Shown: positions 45,257 to 55,546 of the stretch, one piece after another
Position numbering within the stretch: the stretch's first letter is position 1
Layout of the letters: every line of letters begins with the position of its first letter
DNA from: Ancylomarina salipaludis
GTDB lineage: Bacteria; Bacteroidota; Bacteroidia; Bacteroidales; Marinifilaceae
NCBI RefSeq assembly: GCF_004122035.1
Contig: NZ_SAXA01000006.1
Coordinates: forward strand, 62,001 to 126,000
Direction: 5' to 3'
Length of the DNA stretch: 64,000 nt
Program-made: the position numbers and the translations under genes
The notes under the pieces: model-generated
What the model saw: only the letters and a program-made list of their open reading frames with translations
What the model was told of the DNA's origin: nothing
The model's database searches: none

Positions 45257-45640
45257 TTATTTACGCTGATTTGCTTTTGGAGTCACACAAGTTCCCACTG
45301 CACGACAAGTCACGATAGGCTCTTCAAGCACATCACATGCTGAATCAGAAATATCTGTTCTTGGAACGATAACCTTACGAGCTTCAAATTTCATTTTACG
45401 GCTAGAGTTACCTTCTTTAATGATCTCACCAACAGCCTCAATATAATCGCCTGCATAAACCGGAGCCAAGAATTCAACGCTTTCGTAGCCTGCAAACAAA
45501 CCTTCATCGCCATCACGACGAATCAACAATTCAGTTGCTACATCGCCAAAAAGCTGAAGCATTTTTGCACCATCAACCAGGTTTCCACCATAATGTGCAT
45601 CGTGTGAACTCATACGTACTCTAATAATTGCCTGTTCCAT
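45257..45640 (-). CDS. kal: 3-aminobutyryl-CoA ammonia lyase
   Basis: 127 residues of the hotdog fold, like the acyl-CoA thioesterases and dehydratases. The opening [63 protein letters not shown] is diagnostic of the lyase in lysine-fermentation loci. It removes ammonia from L-3-aminobutyryl-CoA, giving crotonyl-CoA. It sits between atoD and kce. Confidence 0.93.
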   Translation of the reverse strand: MEQAIIRVRMSSHDAHYGGNLVDGAKMLQLFGDVATELLIRRDGDEGLFAGYESVEFLAPVYAGDYIEAVGEIIKEGNSSRKMKFEARKVIVPRTDISDSACDVLEEPIVTCRAVGTCVTPKANQRK

Positions 45641-45712
45641 AATAGTATAGTGTTAGTATTTTATATTTTCTGAATTAAAATAGGAAGTCTGAAAACTTCT
45701 ATCAAAATCGAG

Positions 45713-46363
45713 TTAGTTTGCTCTTACAATAAAGTCAACGTAGATTGAAGGAGTTTTAACTTCCTCAGGTTTAAACGTTCCAGCCTCTACAATTTCTTCC
45801 GGCTCAACAATAACCAAATCCCCGGCTGTCGCCATTATTGGATTAAAATTTTGAGAGGTACCACGGTAAGTTAGGTTTCCGTGTGTATCACTCACACTTG
45901 CGCCAATTAAAGCAACATCAGCCTTTAAAGGTTTTTCAAGGATAAATTCCTTACCATCAACTGTAATAATGTCTTTCCCTTCAGCAACCATGGTTCCTAA
46001 TCCGGTTGGTGTCAATACACCACCTAATCCGGCTCCACCTGCACGAACACGTTCAGCTAAAGTTCCCTGAGGACTAAATTCAACGATTAATTCACCATTA
46101 TTCATTTGCTCAATTGAAGCTGAATTGGCTCCCACATAAGAAGTGATAACCTTGTCAACTTGCTTATTTGCGATCAATTTTCCTAAACCTTTATCGGCAA
46201 AAGCAGTATCGTTACAAATGATTGTTAAATTTTTAACATTCGAGGCTACAATACCATCAACCATTTGGTTGGCAGTTCCAACCGATAAAAAGCCGCCAAT
46301 CATGATAGTCATACCATCTTTAATCTTGGCAACAGCCTCTTCAAATGAAATTATCTTGTTCAT
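45713..46363 (-). CDS. atoD: Butyrate-acetoacetate CoA-transferase subunit A
   Basis: 216 residues. The CoA-binding loop GMTIMIGGFLSVGTANQMVDGIV at residues 17-39 and GVLTPTGLGTMVAEGKDIITVDGKEFILEKPLKADVALIGASVSD are standard for subunit A. It pairs with AtoA. It is the first gene of the long unit and follows a -7 box at 46440-46447 by about 77 bases. A small stem GAAGT/ACTTC lies in the 72-base spacer to kal. Confidence 0.93.
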   Translation of the reverse strand: MNKIISFEEAVAKIKDGMTIMIGGFLSVGTANQMVDGIVASNVKNLTIICNDTAFADKGLGKLIANKQVDKVITSYVGANSASIEQMNNGELIVEFSPQGTLAERVRAGGAGLGGVLTPTGLGTMVAEGKDIITVDGKEFILEKPLKADVALIGASVSDTHGNLTYRGTSQNFNPIMATAGDLVIVEPEEIVEAGTFKPEEVKTPSIYVDFIVRAN

Positions 46364-46859
46364 TACAGGATTCGTTTTAAATTAATTGCAAAGCATTTCT
46401 TAACAGTCATTTACACCTATAAAATGTAAATTCTAACAGCAAATATAATCTTATTTTCCATGCCTGAAAAGGCTTACAGATCTGCGCACTAGCCTCTCTT
46501 ATTCGGAATAATTCTAACTTAGCCCAATTGCTTAAAGTCATTCTAAATAGTCCCGAAAACCTTTTCGAAATCCGTATTAAAAACAAACTCTATGTTAATA
46601 TATAAACACAACGCTTCATATTTCACACTGCTGTATTTTAAAACAGCAACCATTTACCTGCTTAATAACATGGCGAGCAAAGAAAAAAAAGTCCAACGAA
46701 CCTAAATTTAGATTCATTCTTAAATACAATCCATGTCTATCCACCTATTTTTCAGTCCAAGAGACTGCCTGTTCATTTTTACAATTTTTCACATAATCAT
46801 GATAAGTGCTTCATAATTATTTCCCTAAATTCGTTGACATAATTTCAACTCATCTTCAC
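46364..46859. other. Divergent region between atoD and the DUF2723 gene
   Basis: About 500 AT-rich bases with the atoD -7 box at 46440. The frame of the DUF2723 gene extends back to a GTG at 46806, but the signal-like start is at 46860. No other gene or repeat was seen. Confidence 0.5.
46440..46447 (-). promoter_or_regulatory. Putative -7 box for the lysine-fermentation operon
   Basis: Minus strand TATATTTG, a perfect TAnnTTTG match, giving a leader of about 70 bases before atoD. The -33 position reads TTTT-like and is weak. No regulator is coded beside it. Confidence 0.45.
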
Positions 46860-49800
46860 ATGTCAAAATTTCAAAAATTCAATATAATTGGTGGCTGGCT
46901 CATTTTTGCGGTTTCAGCTCTTGTTTACCTTCTTACGCTTGAACCTTCAGTCAGTTTTTGGGACTGTGGCGAATTCATTACGGCAGCCTATAAATTAGAA
47001 ATCGCCCACCCTCCGGGAGCTCCTGTTTTTATGCTATTAGGCCGATTTTTTTCACTTTTTGCATCAGACAAATCTCAGGTTGCATTGATGCTAAACAGCC
47101 TGTCTGCTCTTGCATCAGCCTTTACAATTATGTTTTTGTTTTGGAGCATTATGCACATGGCACGCAAACTGGTTAAATCAAAACAGGAACAATACAGTTT
47201 GTCCGAAACGGGTAAAACTCTAAGTGCAGGTGTCATTGGTGCTTTGGCTTATGCCTTCTCAGATACTTTTTGGTTTTCTGCCGTAGAAGCTGAAGTTTAT
47301 GCACTTTCATCACTGTTCACAGCGGTCGTTTTTTGGGCTATTCTCAAGTGGGAAAGTGAGGCTGATTCGCCACATGCCAACCGATGGTTGATCTTAATCG
47401 CTTACCTGATGGGCCTATCTATTGGGGTTCACCTATTAAATCTTCTGGCTATTCCAGCCATTGTGATTCTCTATTATTTCAAAAAATATCCAATAACCCC
47501 AAAAGGAATTCTCATTGCCTTATCTGCTGCCATACTCATATTAGCCAGTATGATGTATCTGATTATTCCAGGAATTGTTAAAATTGGAATCTGGTTCGAA
47601 TTTGCCTTTGTCAACGGGCTTTCTCTACCCTTTAATTCGGGCCTGATGTTCTACCTAATCCTCTTATTTGCTGGACTAATTCTTGCTATTCGATACAGTA
47701 TCAAGCATCAGAAAGTGCTGTTAAATATTGGGCTTACTGTTATCAGTGTCATTCTAATTGGTTATTCATCGTACAGCTTAATCATGATTCGGGCTGCTGC
47801 AAATCCTGCTTTAAATCAGAACAATCCCGAAGACGTTTTCTCGCTTCTCTCCTATCTCAATCGCGAGCAATATGGTTCAAACCCTCTGATTTATGGCCAG
47901 TATTTCAATGCTCCTATTGATGAAGAGAATCCAACTCGGGTGGATAAAAAAATCTACATTAAAAAAGATGGAAAATATGTACTTTCGTATGAACTTGAAC
48001 GCAACAATTTTAGCTCATCCTACAAGACTATCTTTCCAAGAATGTATACCAAAGGCATGTCAGGACGTGCTCCAATGGAATATGCCAAATGGACGGGACT
48101 CAATCCCAAACAAAAGGAAAAACCCAGCTTTATCCAGAATCTGAACTTTTTCTTCTCCTATCAAATTAACCACATGTATATCCGTTATTTCATGTGGAAT
48201 TTTGCCGGACGACAAAATGATGTGCAATCCTATGGCGACAAAACAAACGGAGCCTGGATTTCGGGAATACCCTTTATCGACAATCTCAGGTTAGGCGACC
48301 AGTCGCTTCGTTCCGATGATATGAAATCGAATAAAGCCCACAACACCTACTATTTTCTGCCCTTGATTCTGGGCCTTTTAGGCATGCTTTATCAATACAG
48401 AAAAAATAAGAAGGGGAAAAAAGATTTTTATGTCGTTCTGCTGCTATTCCTATTTACGGGTCTGGCGATAGTGGTTTACTTAAATCAACCCCCTTTACAG
48501 CCCCGTGAACGCGATTACGCCTACGCCGGATCGTTTTATGCTTTTGCCATTTGGATTGGGTTAGGTGTTTTAGCCGTGATCAATGGCCTGGAAAAATACA
48601 TGAGTCCCAAACTCAGCCTCATTCTGGCTTCATCTCTATGTTTTCTGGCTGTTCCGGCTTTGCTCGCTCAGCAGAATTGGGATGATCATGATCGATCTGA
48701 TCGCTACTTTGCTCACGATTTGGCCTACAATTATCTGAATTCGTGCGCTCCCAATGCGATTTTATTTACCATGGGTGATAACGACACCTTCCCGCTTTGG
48801 TATTTGCAAGAAGTTGAGGGCATCAGAACCGACGTTCGGGTTTGCAACCTAAGTTATCTTTCTACAGATTGGTATATCGATCAAATGAAGCGAGACAATT
48901 ACGATTCTAAAAGCTTGCCTATTTCGATGAAGAAAGAGAAATACCTGATGGGGAATCGCGATGTCATTTACCTTGTGGATGATCCCCGATTTGAAGCCTG
49001 GGTTGAAAAAAATAAGGGCCTGAATCTTAAAGATGCCTTAGAGTACGTACTTTCTGATAAAGAAAGTACAAAAACAATTTATGGCTACGATCAGAAAATC
49101 GATTACATTCCTGCTCGAAAATTCAGAATGCCGATAGATAAACAACAGGTTTTGTCAACGCATACAGTCGCCTTGAAAGATTCAACTGATATCGTCACCC
49201 AAATGGAATGGAAACTGGATCAAAATGCCATTGAAAAAGCAGGTTTAGCGCTTTACGATCTGATTTTGACCAATAATTGGGAACGTCCCATTTACTTCTC
49301 ACAAACCGTCCCTAAATCGGGTTATTATGGCCTTCAGGACTACTTCCAACTGGAAGGTCTGGCTTATCGATTAATCCCAATTAAAGCAAAGGATACAGAA
49401 ATTAATTTGGGACAAATTGACAGCGATATTTTATACCAAAATATGATGGAGAAATTCAAATGGGGCAACATCAATCAAGAAGAGATTTATGTCGATGAAA
49501 ACATCCAACGCATGTGCCTGAATCTAAGAAATAACTTTTTAAACTTATCGAATGCATTAATCGCTGAAAACAAAAAAGAGAAAGCTCTGGAAGTTCTGGA
49601 TAAAAGCAGAGAAATATTACCCAATGAACTAAGTCCTTATGACTACATCGCCTTGCTGATGGCTGAAAACTATCTGAAACTTGGGAAAGAGCAAATTGCC
49701 ATGGAAATGATGGCGAAAATTCAGCCGCGATTAAATCAGGAAATTACCTATTATGAGAGTTTAAAACCTACCAGTTTATCCGAATTTGTTCGCTCAGCAA

Positions 49801-49874
49801 GACGAAATCATGCTTTGATTCAGGAGATGAATCGAATTATCGATTTATACAAAAACGAAGGGAATGAACAATAG
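46860..49874 (+). CDS. DUF2723 multi-pass membrane protein (predicted GT-C glycosyltransferase)
   Basis: 1004 residues from ATG 46860-46862, chosen over an upstream GTG because membrane helix 1 starts here. The DUF2723 hallmark FWDCGEFITAAYKLEIAHPPGAPVFMLLGRFF appears at residues 35-66, with acidic residues in the first outer loop as in GT-C enzymes. About eleven further helices are seen up to residue 590; a soluble half follows with NWERPIYFSQTVP and TPR-like helices near 900-985 (AENKKEKALEVLDKSREILPNEL). The family is suspected of O-glycosylating exported proteins in Bacteroidota; this is inferred. It is monocistronic and ends at a terminator. Confidence 0.82.
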   Translation: MSKFQKFNIIGGWLIFAVSALVYLLTLEPSVSFWDCGEFITAAYKLEIAHPPGAPVFMLLGRFFSLFASDKSQVALMLNSLSALASAFTIMFLFWSIMHMARKLVKSKQEQYSLSETGKTLSAGVIGALAYAFSDTFWFSAVEAEVYALSSLFTAVVFWAILKWESEADSPHANRWLILIAYLMGLSIGVHLLNLLAIPAIVILYYFKKYPITPKGILIALSAAILILASMMYLIIPGIVKIGIWFEFAFVNGLSLPFNSGLMFYLILLFAGLILAIRYSIKHQKVLLNIGLTVISVILIGYSSYSLIMIRAAANPALNQNNPEDVFSLLSYLNREQYGSNPLIYGQYFNAPIDEENPTRVDKKIYIKKDGKYVLSYELERNNFSSSYKTIFPRMYTKGMSGRAPMEYAKWTGLNPKQKEKPSFIQNLNFFFSYQINHMYIRYFMWNFAGRQNDVQSYGDKTNGAWISGIPFIDNLRLGDQSLRSDDMKSNKAHNTYYFLPLILGLLGMLYQYRKNKKGKKDFYVVLLLFLFTGLAIVVYLNQPPLQPRERDYAYAGSFYAFAIWIGLGVLAVINGLEKYMSPKLSLILASSLCFLAVPALLAQQNWDDHDRSDRYFAHDLAYNYLNSCAPNAILFTMGDNDTFPLWYLQEVEGIRTDVRVCNLSYLSTDWYIDQMKRDNYDSKSLPISMKKEKYLMGNRDVIYLVDDPRFEAWVEKNKGLNLKDALEYVLSDKESTKTIYGYDQKIDYIPARKFRMPIDKQQVLSTHTVALKDSTDIVTQMEWKLDQNAIEKAGLALYDLILTNNWERPIYFSQTVPKSGYYGLQDYFQLEGLAYRLIPIKAKDTEINLGQIDSDILYQNMMEKFKWGNINQEEIYVDENIQRMCLNLRNNFLNLSNALIAENKKEKALEVLDKSREILPNELSPYDYIALLMAENYLKLGKEQIAMEMMAKIQPRLNQEITYYESLKPTSLSEFVRSARRNHALIQEMNRIIDLYKNEGNEQ

Positions 49875-49888
49875 TTCGGTATAAAAAC

Positions 49889-49918
49889 AAAGTCGGAATG
49901 TTAATACATTCCGACTTT
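49889..49918. terminator. Bidirectional terminator between the DUF2723 gene and the TolC gene
   Basis: A perfect 13-bp stem AAAGTCGGAATGT and complement around TAAT, with T-tract GATTTTTT on the plus strand. It separates two convergent genes. Confidence 0.92.
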
Positions 49919-49924
49919 GATTTT

Positions 49925-51271
49925 TTAGATCTGATCTAACTCACCAATCGCTTTCAGATAAACTGAATACTTTTGCTGACAAGCAATTTTTGCATCAATA
50001 AAATTACTGTAAGACTTTTGCCACGAAACTTGTGCATCTAGCACCTGAGTAACAGAAGCCACTCCCACATTGAAATTATTGCGGGTGACATCCAAATTCT
50101 CTTCAGCTTGTTCCAATGAGGTCTCCATAAAACTCATCTTCGAAATCGCTTCCTTTAGAGCATATAAAGATTGTTGGACATCAAGGGCAATTAAATCTTT
50201 ATTCTTCTCCAATTCCAAAACAGCCTGCTCGTGCTGCATTTTACTGCGTTTCACGGCTTGTCTTTTCTCGCCCCAGTGCAGAACCGGAATTTTAACCATT
50301 GCTGTCGCATTCCATGATTTCTCCCCCTCATCAACACCAAAATGATTGGGGTTCCCATAATAGCCATTCACGCCAACATTCAAACTTGGTAATTGATCAG
50401 CTCGGGTCATTTTAACCCCCAACTCCCTCATATCAACAGCAAGCTGACTCATCTTTAACTCAGGGCGTTGTGCCAAAGCTTTTTTATGTGCCACTTCAAA
50501 ATCAGGAAGAGTGGCTTTATTCACCACAGAATCCTCTAATAGCACCTTCTCCCAAAGAGGTAATCCAATCAAACGATTAAGAGACATATTGGCCAAATCG
50601 AATCCATTTTCAGCTTCAATATTCGCTAAAGTCACGTGATTCAGATTCACCTGAGCCTGTAGTACATCATTCTTAGTTGCCAGTCCAACTTCATAAAAGT
50701 TGTTGATGTCCTTCTTAAATTCTTCAAGGAATTTAATACTCTCACGGGTCAAAATCAGTTTTTCCTTCAGAGAAACAATCGTCCAATAGGTATCATCAGT
50801 TGTCAATAAAAGATCAGATTGCTCCAATCGCAAATTCTCTTTTGAAAGATCGACTTGCTTTTGGCTGAGCTTATTCAGATTTCTTAATTTTCCTCCCATA
50901 TAGATGGGCTGAATCAAAGACAAATTCAATTTATACAAATTTTCCGGGGCTTCGTAAAGTTGACCTCCGGGAAAAAGCACCCCACTTGGACTGAAATCCA
51001 CTTTGGGTAATTCAAAAGCCGGCATCTGAATCACCTGAGGATCTCCCAAGCGAGTCAATGAGGCCGAAAAATCGAGCTTCGGCAATAAATTGGTTTTATT
51101 CGATTTCAGTTGACTCTCGTAAATGGCAACATTAATTGCTGCATTTCTCACATCCTGATTGTGTTCTTTTGCCAGTGTTCTGCATTTATCCAAGCTCAAA
51201 ACCTCCTGTGAGATTGATGGCTTTGTCATGCAAATAGCAAGCAGAACTACTAATATTATCTTATATCGCAT
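49925..51271 (-). CDS. TolC-family outer-membrane efflux protein
   Basis: 448 residues from ATG 51269-51271, which begins a signal peptide (MRYKIILVVLLAICMTKPSIS); the frame extends 11 codons upstream without one. Two repeats of the OEP domain are visible, with coiled-coil segments such as LTRESIKFLEEFKKDINNFYEVGLATKNDVLQAQVNLNHV and MSFMETSLEQAEENLDVTRNNFNVGVASVTQVLDAQVSWQ, whose VT(Q/K)xDVLQAQ element is typical of TolC. It completes the pump started by the adaptor and RND genes. Confidence 0.93.
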   Translation of the reverse strand: MRYKIILVVLLAICMTKPSISQEVLSLDKCRTLAKEHNQDVRNAAINVAIYESQLKSNKTNLLPKLDFSASLTRLGDPQVIQMPAFELPKVDFSPSGVLFPGGQLYEAPENLYKLNLSLIQPIYMGGKLRNLNKLSQKQVDLSKENLRLEQSDLLLTTDDTYWTIVSLKEKLILTRESIKFLEEFKKDINNFYEVGLATKNDVLQAQVNLNHVTLANIEAENGFDLANMSLNRLIGLPLWEKVLLEDSVVNKATLPDFEVAHKKALAQRPELKMSQLAVDMRELGVKMTRADQLPSLNVGVNGYYGNPNHFGVDEGEKSWNATAMVKIPVLHWGEKRQAVKRSKMQHEQAVLELEKNKDLIALDVQQSLYALKEAISKMSFMETSLEQAEENLDVTRNNFNVGVASVTQVLDAQVSWQKSYSNFIDAKIACQQKYSVYLKAIGELDQI

Positions 51272-51333
51272 TGTATTATCAATTTTAATGTAGATGTGAA
51301 ACAATACATCTCACATCTATCGCTTATATCCTA

Positions 51334-54300
51334 TTAGTCAACAATCTTAATTTTGTAGAACAAACAAAAGAACAAAGGCACTACAAATAAGGTTAAGATG
51401 GTTGCGAAAAGCAATCCAAACATGATGGTCGCTGCCATCGATCCGTACATGGCGTCGTTGATCAATGGAATCATCCCCAAAATAGTTGTTAGGGCTGCCA
51501 TCATAACCGGGCGCATTCTTGAAACAGCAGACTCAACCACAGCTTCAAGCGGCGACTTATCCACAATCAAAACATTAACCTGATCGATCAGAACGACCGC
51601 ATTTTTTATCACCATTCCCAATAGTCCCAGAAAACCAACTATAGCCATAAATCCGAAAGCCTTGTCGAATACAAAAAGTCCATTGGCCACACCAATAAAC
51701 GAAAGGGGCAACATCAGGAATATGATCAGAGTTTGACGGAACGAATTGAAAAGAATCACAATAATGATCATCATCAGGATAATTGCCAATGGAAGAAAGG
51801 CACCCACATTCTCATTCCCCTCGACTTGTTTTCTGTGCTCACCATCCCACATCATATAGTAGCCTTCAGGCAGAGGAATCGCTTCAATCTTATCCTTCAG
51901 TTTGGCCAACAACTGATCCCCGGTTACATCGGAGCTTATAGGGTCGCACTGTGCTGTAATAGAACGGCGACGGTTGTAACGACGAATCACCGGATCTTCC
52001 CATCCCATTTGCGATCCATCCAAAACCTGATCGAGTATGGTAGAAGTCGGACCACCACCCCAAACAGGTAAGTATTGCAGCTGATTGTTTTGATCATGCG
52101 TATCGTCCACCATTTTAAGTAGAATACTCTGCGCACGCTCCCCATCATAAAAGCGACCAACTACGGCACCATCATTAGCCGTTTGCAATGCAATCGACAT
52201 TTGCTGACGGGTTACATTGGCACGTCGGCCTTTTTCCTGATTGTAAACAGGTTCCCAGGTCATCACCTTTTGTCTCCAGTCGTCTCTGACATTGATCGCC
52301 AATTTTTCCTGACGCATGATGTCTTTGGCCTGATCGGCTAAATTGTGTAAAACTTCAGGATCGGGTCCCATAAATCGGGCTTCAACCTTAAACTCCAACG
52401 GAGGCCCACCCAGCAAAAGTTTTGAATGCTCATTGGCTGCCGGATAATTCTCTTTGATATAGCTATCAATCTTCTTTCTAACCCCATCCAAATTGTCAAA
52501 TTCATCGGTTCTGACCAGTAGTTGAGCATAAGACGAATTGTTTTTGACCACTTCAGCCATCAGGATATAACGCGGTAAAGACTCACCAATTGCAGCAGTC
52601 ACACTGGTCACATGCTCTAAGCCCATTACATATTTCTCAATCTCTTTAATATCAGCTTCGACCTTTTGAATATCGGTTCCTTCGGGCAACCAGTAATTCA
52701 CAGTCACCAATGGCTTGGTCAGTTCAACAAAGAAAGGCTTCTTCACTTTGCTAAAAACCATTAAACTACCAATCAGAATAAGCAAAATAACAGTCAATGA
52801 AATATAACGATGACGCAAAACCTTCATCAATAGCCTCTCAAATATTTTATAGCCCTTTCCGGAAAAAGGTTCTTTATCCTTGGAATTTTTACTCACCTTG
52901 AGAAAAACATCACTAAAAAGAACATTTTGAGTCACAGCAAAAAGCCAGCTCAAACCAAGTGAAATTGCCAAAACCTGGAACATCGATTTACAAATTTCAC
53001 CCACACTCCCCGGAGCCAGGAAAATTGGCAAGAAAGCCAGAATGGCAATCAAAGTCGCCCCAAACAAAGGCCAGATGGTTGACTCAGCTCCCATTAAAGC
53101 TGATTTTCGTCTGGAATGCCCTCTTTGCAGAGCAACCAGTGCCCCATCGGTCACAACAATGGCATTATCAACCAACATCCCCATTGCCACAATAATAGCG
53201 GCCAGAGAAGTTCGCTGAAGAGCAATGTCTCCAGCCAGCATCACGATAAAAGTTGCTAAGATTGTTAAGATCAATCCACTTCCAATCAGTAAACCCGATC
53301 GCAATCCCATAAACAAAAGAAGAATCACAACAACAATGGTTACCGATTCAGCTAGATTTGTCATAAACAGCCTATTGGATTCGGCCACTTCATCTGATTG
53401 AAAATAGACCTTTTCGATGTTCAAGCCAATTGGCAATTGCGCATTTAGTGCTTCCAGACGCTTGTCGATATCTTCACCAACATCCATCACATTCACGCCC
53501 CACGACATGGCTACACCTATACCAATAGCTTCTTTTCCATTAAAACGCATCAGGTTTTTTACAGGTTCCTGGTAGGACTCTTTAATCTCGGCAATATCTT
53601 TCAGTTTAATTTGCTGCTTGCTGTAATCCTGAATCACAAGATCACCCACTTCGTCAACCGTTTTAAAGCAGCTTCTGTCCCGAATCTTAATTCGCTGACC
53701 ATCTACATCAATCTGACCATTATCCCATCTGGAATTCAAATCGTTTAAAATACCGATGACCTGGCCGGGATTAATCCCAAAACTTGCCATTCTGGAACTC
53801 AACAAATTGATCTCAATACTTTCTGTTTTGGTTCCGAATAGTTTAACCTTTGCCACACCTTTTACGGTCAGAAGCTCACGTTTCAACATGGCAGAATAAT
53901 CGTGCAACTCCGCATACGAATAATCGTCGCCTGAAAGCGAAAGAAAAACACCAAATACATCACCAAAATCATCCAAAACCATCGGATAAGCAGTACGAGG
54001 CAAATGGATTCTACAATCATTCACTTTTCGTCTCAAATCATCCCAAATTTGAGGCATTTCCGCAGTTTTCTTGTTTCCTTTTATCTCAACAGTAACAATA
54101 GACAAACCTTCTTTCGACTCCGATTCAATAAAATCAAGCCCTTGAGTCGCCTGCACCGCTTGCTCAATCACATCGGTAACTTCGAGCTCAACTTCATGTG
54201 GCGAAGCTCCCTTATAAGATGTTACAACCAGTGCTGTTTTCAGCGTAAACTCCGCATCTTCAAGTTTTGCGAGCTTTGTGTAGGAAAAGACGCCTCCAAC

Positions 54301-54366
54301 AAGACTAAAGAAAACGGCAACCCAAATAACAACCCTATTGTTTACCGAATACTTTGCAATATTCAT
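51334..54366 (-). CDS. RND family efflux permease (AcrB/D/F type)
   Basis: 1010 residues. MNIAKYSVNNRVVIWVAVFF begins helix 1, then LRSGLLIGSGLILTILATFIVM, RTSLAAIIVAMGMLVDNAIVVTDGALVALQRG (the conserved Asp pair of helix 4) and a second half with AFLPLAIILMMIIIVILFNSFRQTLIIFLMLPL and SRMRPVMMAALTTILGMIPL. Both the transmembrane Asp and the pore loops look intact. The substrate is unknown; the sequence is closer to the drug and lipid pumps than to CusA. The start overlaps the adaptor stop by 4 bases. Confidence 0.95.
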   Translation of the reverse strand: MNIAKYSVNNRVVIWVAVFFSLVGGVFSYTKLAKLEDAEFTLKTALVVTSYKGASPHEVELEVTDVIEQAVQATQGLDFIESESKEGLSIVTVEIKGNKKTAEMPQIWDDLRRKVNDCRIHLPRTAYPMVLDDFGDVFGVFLSLSGDDYSYAELHDYSAMLKRELLTVKGVAKVKLFGTKTESIEINLLSSRMASFGINPGQVIGILNDLNSRWDNGQIDVDGQRIKIRDRSCFKTVDEVGDLVIQDYSKQQIKLKDIAEIKESYQEPVKNLMRFNGKEAIGIGVAMSWGVNVMDVGEDIDKRLEALNAQLPIGLNIEKVYFQSDEVAESNRLFMTNLAESVTIVVVILLLFMGLRSGLLIGSGLILTILATFIVMLAGDIALQRTSLAAIIVAMGMLVDNAIVVTDGALVALQRGHSRRKSALMGAESTIWPLFGATLIAILAFLPIFLAPGSVGEICKSMFQVLAISLGLSWLFAVTQNVLFSDVFLKVSKNSKDKEPFSGKGYKIFERLLMKVLRHRYISLTVILLILIGSLMVFSKVKKPFFVELTKPLVTVNYWLPEGTDIQKVEADIKEIEKYVMGLEHVTSVTAAIGESLPRYILMAEVVKNNSSYAQLLVRTDEFDNLDGVRKKIDSYIKENYPAANEHSKLLLGGPPLEFKVEARFMGPDPEVLHNLADQAKDIMRQEKLAINVRDDWRQKVMTWEPVYNQEKGRRANVTRQQMSIALQTANDGAVVGRFYDGERAQSILLKMVDDTHDQNNQLQYLPVWGGGPTSTILDQVLDGSQMGWEDPVIRRYNRRRSITAQCDPISSDVTGDQLLAKLKDKIEAIPLPEGYYMMWDGEHRKQVEGNENVGAFLPLAIILMMIIIVILFNSFRQTLIIFLMLPLSFIGVANGLFVFDKAFGFMAIVGFLGLLGMVIKNAVVLIDQVNVLIVDKSPLEAVVESAVSRMRPVMMAALTTILGMIPLINDAMYGSMAATIMFGLLFATILTLFVVPLFFCLFYKIKIVD

Positions 54367-55436
54367 AATAAGCCTCCTATGTTTGAGTTAGTCTTTTCTG
54401 TCAACAATTTCACAGCTTGTTTGTCGATTAAGAAAGTGGCACCTGCGATAACAACTTGTTCACCTTCGTTAAGTCCCTTGCGTACCAAAATTTTATCGTT
54501 GGCCAATAAACGAATCACATCAACCTCGCGCTGATTCACCACCTTATCCTTAGGATTGTAAACCCAAACAATACTTTTCCCTTTATAGTTAACAACCGAA
54601 TTCACCGGAAGTTCAAAACCGGCATCAACACTCTCATCACTGATCTCAATATTTAAACTGGCATTCATACCCGGGCGCAAATTCTTCGCCTCATCCTTGT
54701 TTAAATAAACGGTAATCGGATAAACCTGATTATAACCTGCCGTTTTTTTGCTAATCTCCTTAAGTTTAGCGCCAACAATTCGGGTTTTGCCATTTTTTAT
54801 CGTACAACTAAACGATTTAAAACGATCAGAATGACTGGCTATGCTCTCAGGAACCCCAGCTTTTACTTCAAGAACCGACACATCAAGCAGGGTTAAAATT
54901 GGATAACCCGCTGCAACCTTTTCGTAGTTTTCAACCAATTTCGCTTGAACGTAACCATCAAAAGGAGCAAATAATTTGGTGTCATTTAAGGCATTCTTCA
55001 CCTTATTATAATTCGATTCAGCCACTGCTGCTGCAACTTCAACTTTTTCTTTCGTACTCTCAGGTACCGATTGCTTTTCATACAATTCCTGATAACGTTT
55101 GGCATCCTGCTTAGCATGTTCCCAGTTGGTTTTTGCAGCCTCCAGACTAACCTGGAAGTCTCGTGGATCAATTTGAGCCAACAAATCCCCTTTTTTCACA
55201 AACATGCCTTCTTTTACATTAAGCTGAACCAAAGGACCTGGAACTCTAAAAGCCAATTTCACCTCGCGCGATTCCTGAACTTTCCCAGGGAAGGTATGTG
55301 TTGTCGTGTTGTTTCTACTCTCAACGGTCATCACCTTAACTGGTCGTACCGGCTTTTCCACTGCCGTTTTAGGCTTACATCCCCAAAGAAGTCCGGATAG
55401 TAATAAGCCAGTTCCTAATAGTCGTATTGCTGTCAT
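54363..55436 (-). CDS. RND efflux periplasmic adaptor (membrane fusion protein) lipoprotein
   Basis: 357 residues. The signal ends at the lipobox LLWGC (Cys-20). The adaptor layout is clear: FPGKVQESREVKLAFRVPGPLVQLNVKEGMFVKKGDLLAQIDPRDF (lipoyl half), an alpha-hairpin (KTNWEHAKQDAKRYQELYEKQSVPES), AAVAESNYNKVKNALNDTKLFAPFDGYV and a beta-barrel ending KGLNEGEQVVIAG. It bridges the RND pump and TolC. It is the first gene of the efflux operon, 54 bases after the operator at 55479-55494. Confidence 0.94.
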   Translation of the reverse strand: MTAIRLLGTGLLLSGLLWGCKPKTAVEKPVRPVKVMTVESRNNTTTHTFPGKVQESREVKLAFRVPGPLVQLNVKEGMFVKKGDLLAQIDPRDFQVSLEAAKTNWEHAKQDAKRYQELYEKQSVPESTKEKVEVAAAVAESNYNKVKNALNDTKLFAPFDGYVQAKLVENYEKVAAGYPILTLLDVSVLEVKAGVPESIASHSDRFKSFSCTIKNGKTRIVGAKLKEISKKTAGYNQVYPITVYLNKDEAKNLRPGMNASLNIEISDESVDAGFELPVNSVVNYKGKSIVWVYNPKDKVVNQREVDVIRLLANDKILVRKGLNEGEQVVIAGATFLIDKQAVKLLTEKTNSNIGGLL

Positions 55437-55478
55437 TAAATTCTGATTTAAATATTTTAATTTATAAAATCCATTTAA

Positions 55479-55494
55479 TTAAACGTTTGTTTAA
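55479..55494. promoter_or_regulatory. TetR-type operator of the efflux operon
   Basis: TTAAAC-GTTT-GTTTAA, a perfect 6-bp palindrome, with the same flanking AAT as the copy at 56178-56193. It lies upstream of the adaptor start, where a bound repressor would block transcription of the pump. Confidence 0.7.
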
Positions 55495-55546
55495 TTTGTA
55501 TTTCCAAAAAAAACACACAATAATCATTGCGGTTTACTTATTCATT

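Noticed and set aside
46806..46859. GTG-started extension of the DUF2723 protein
   Set aside because: The extra 18 residues do not match the family start, and ATG at 46860 opens directly onto the first membrane helix.
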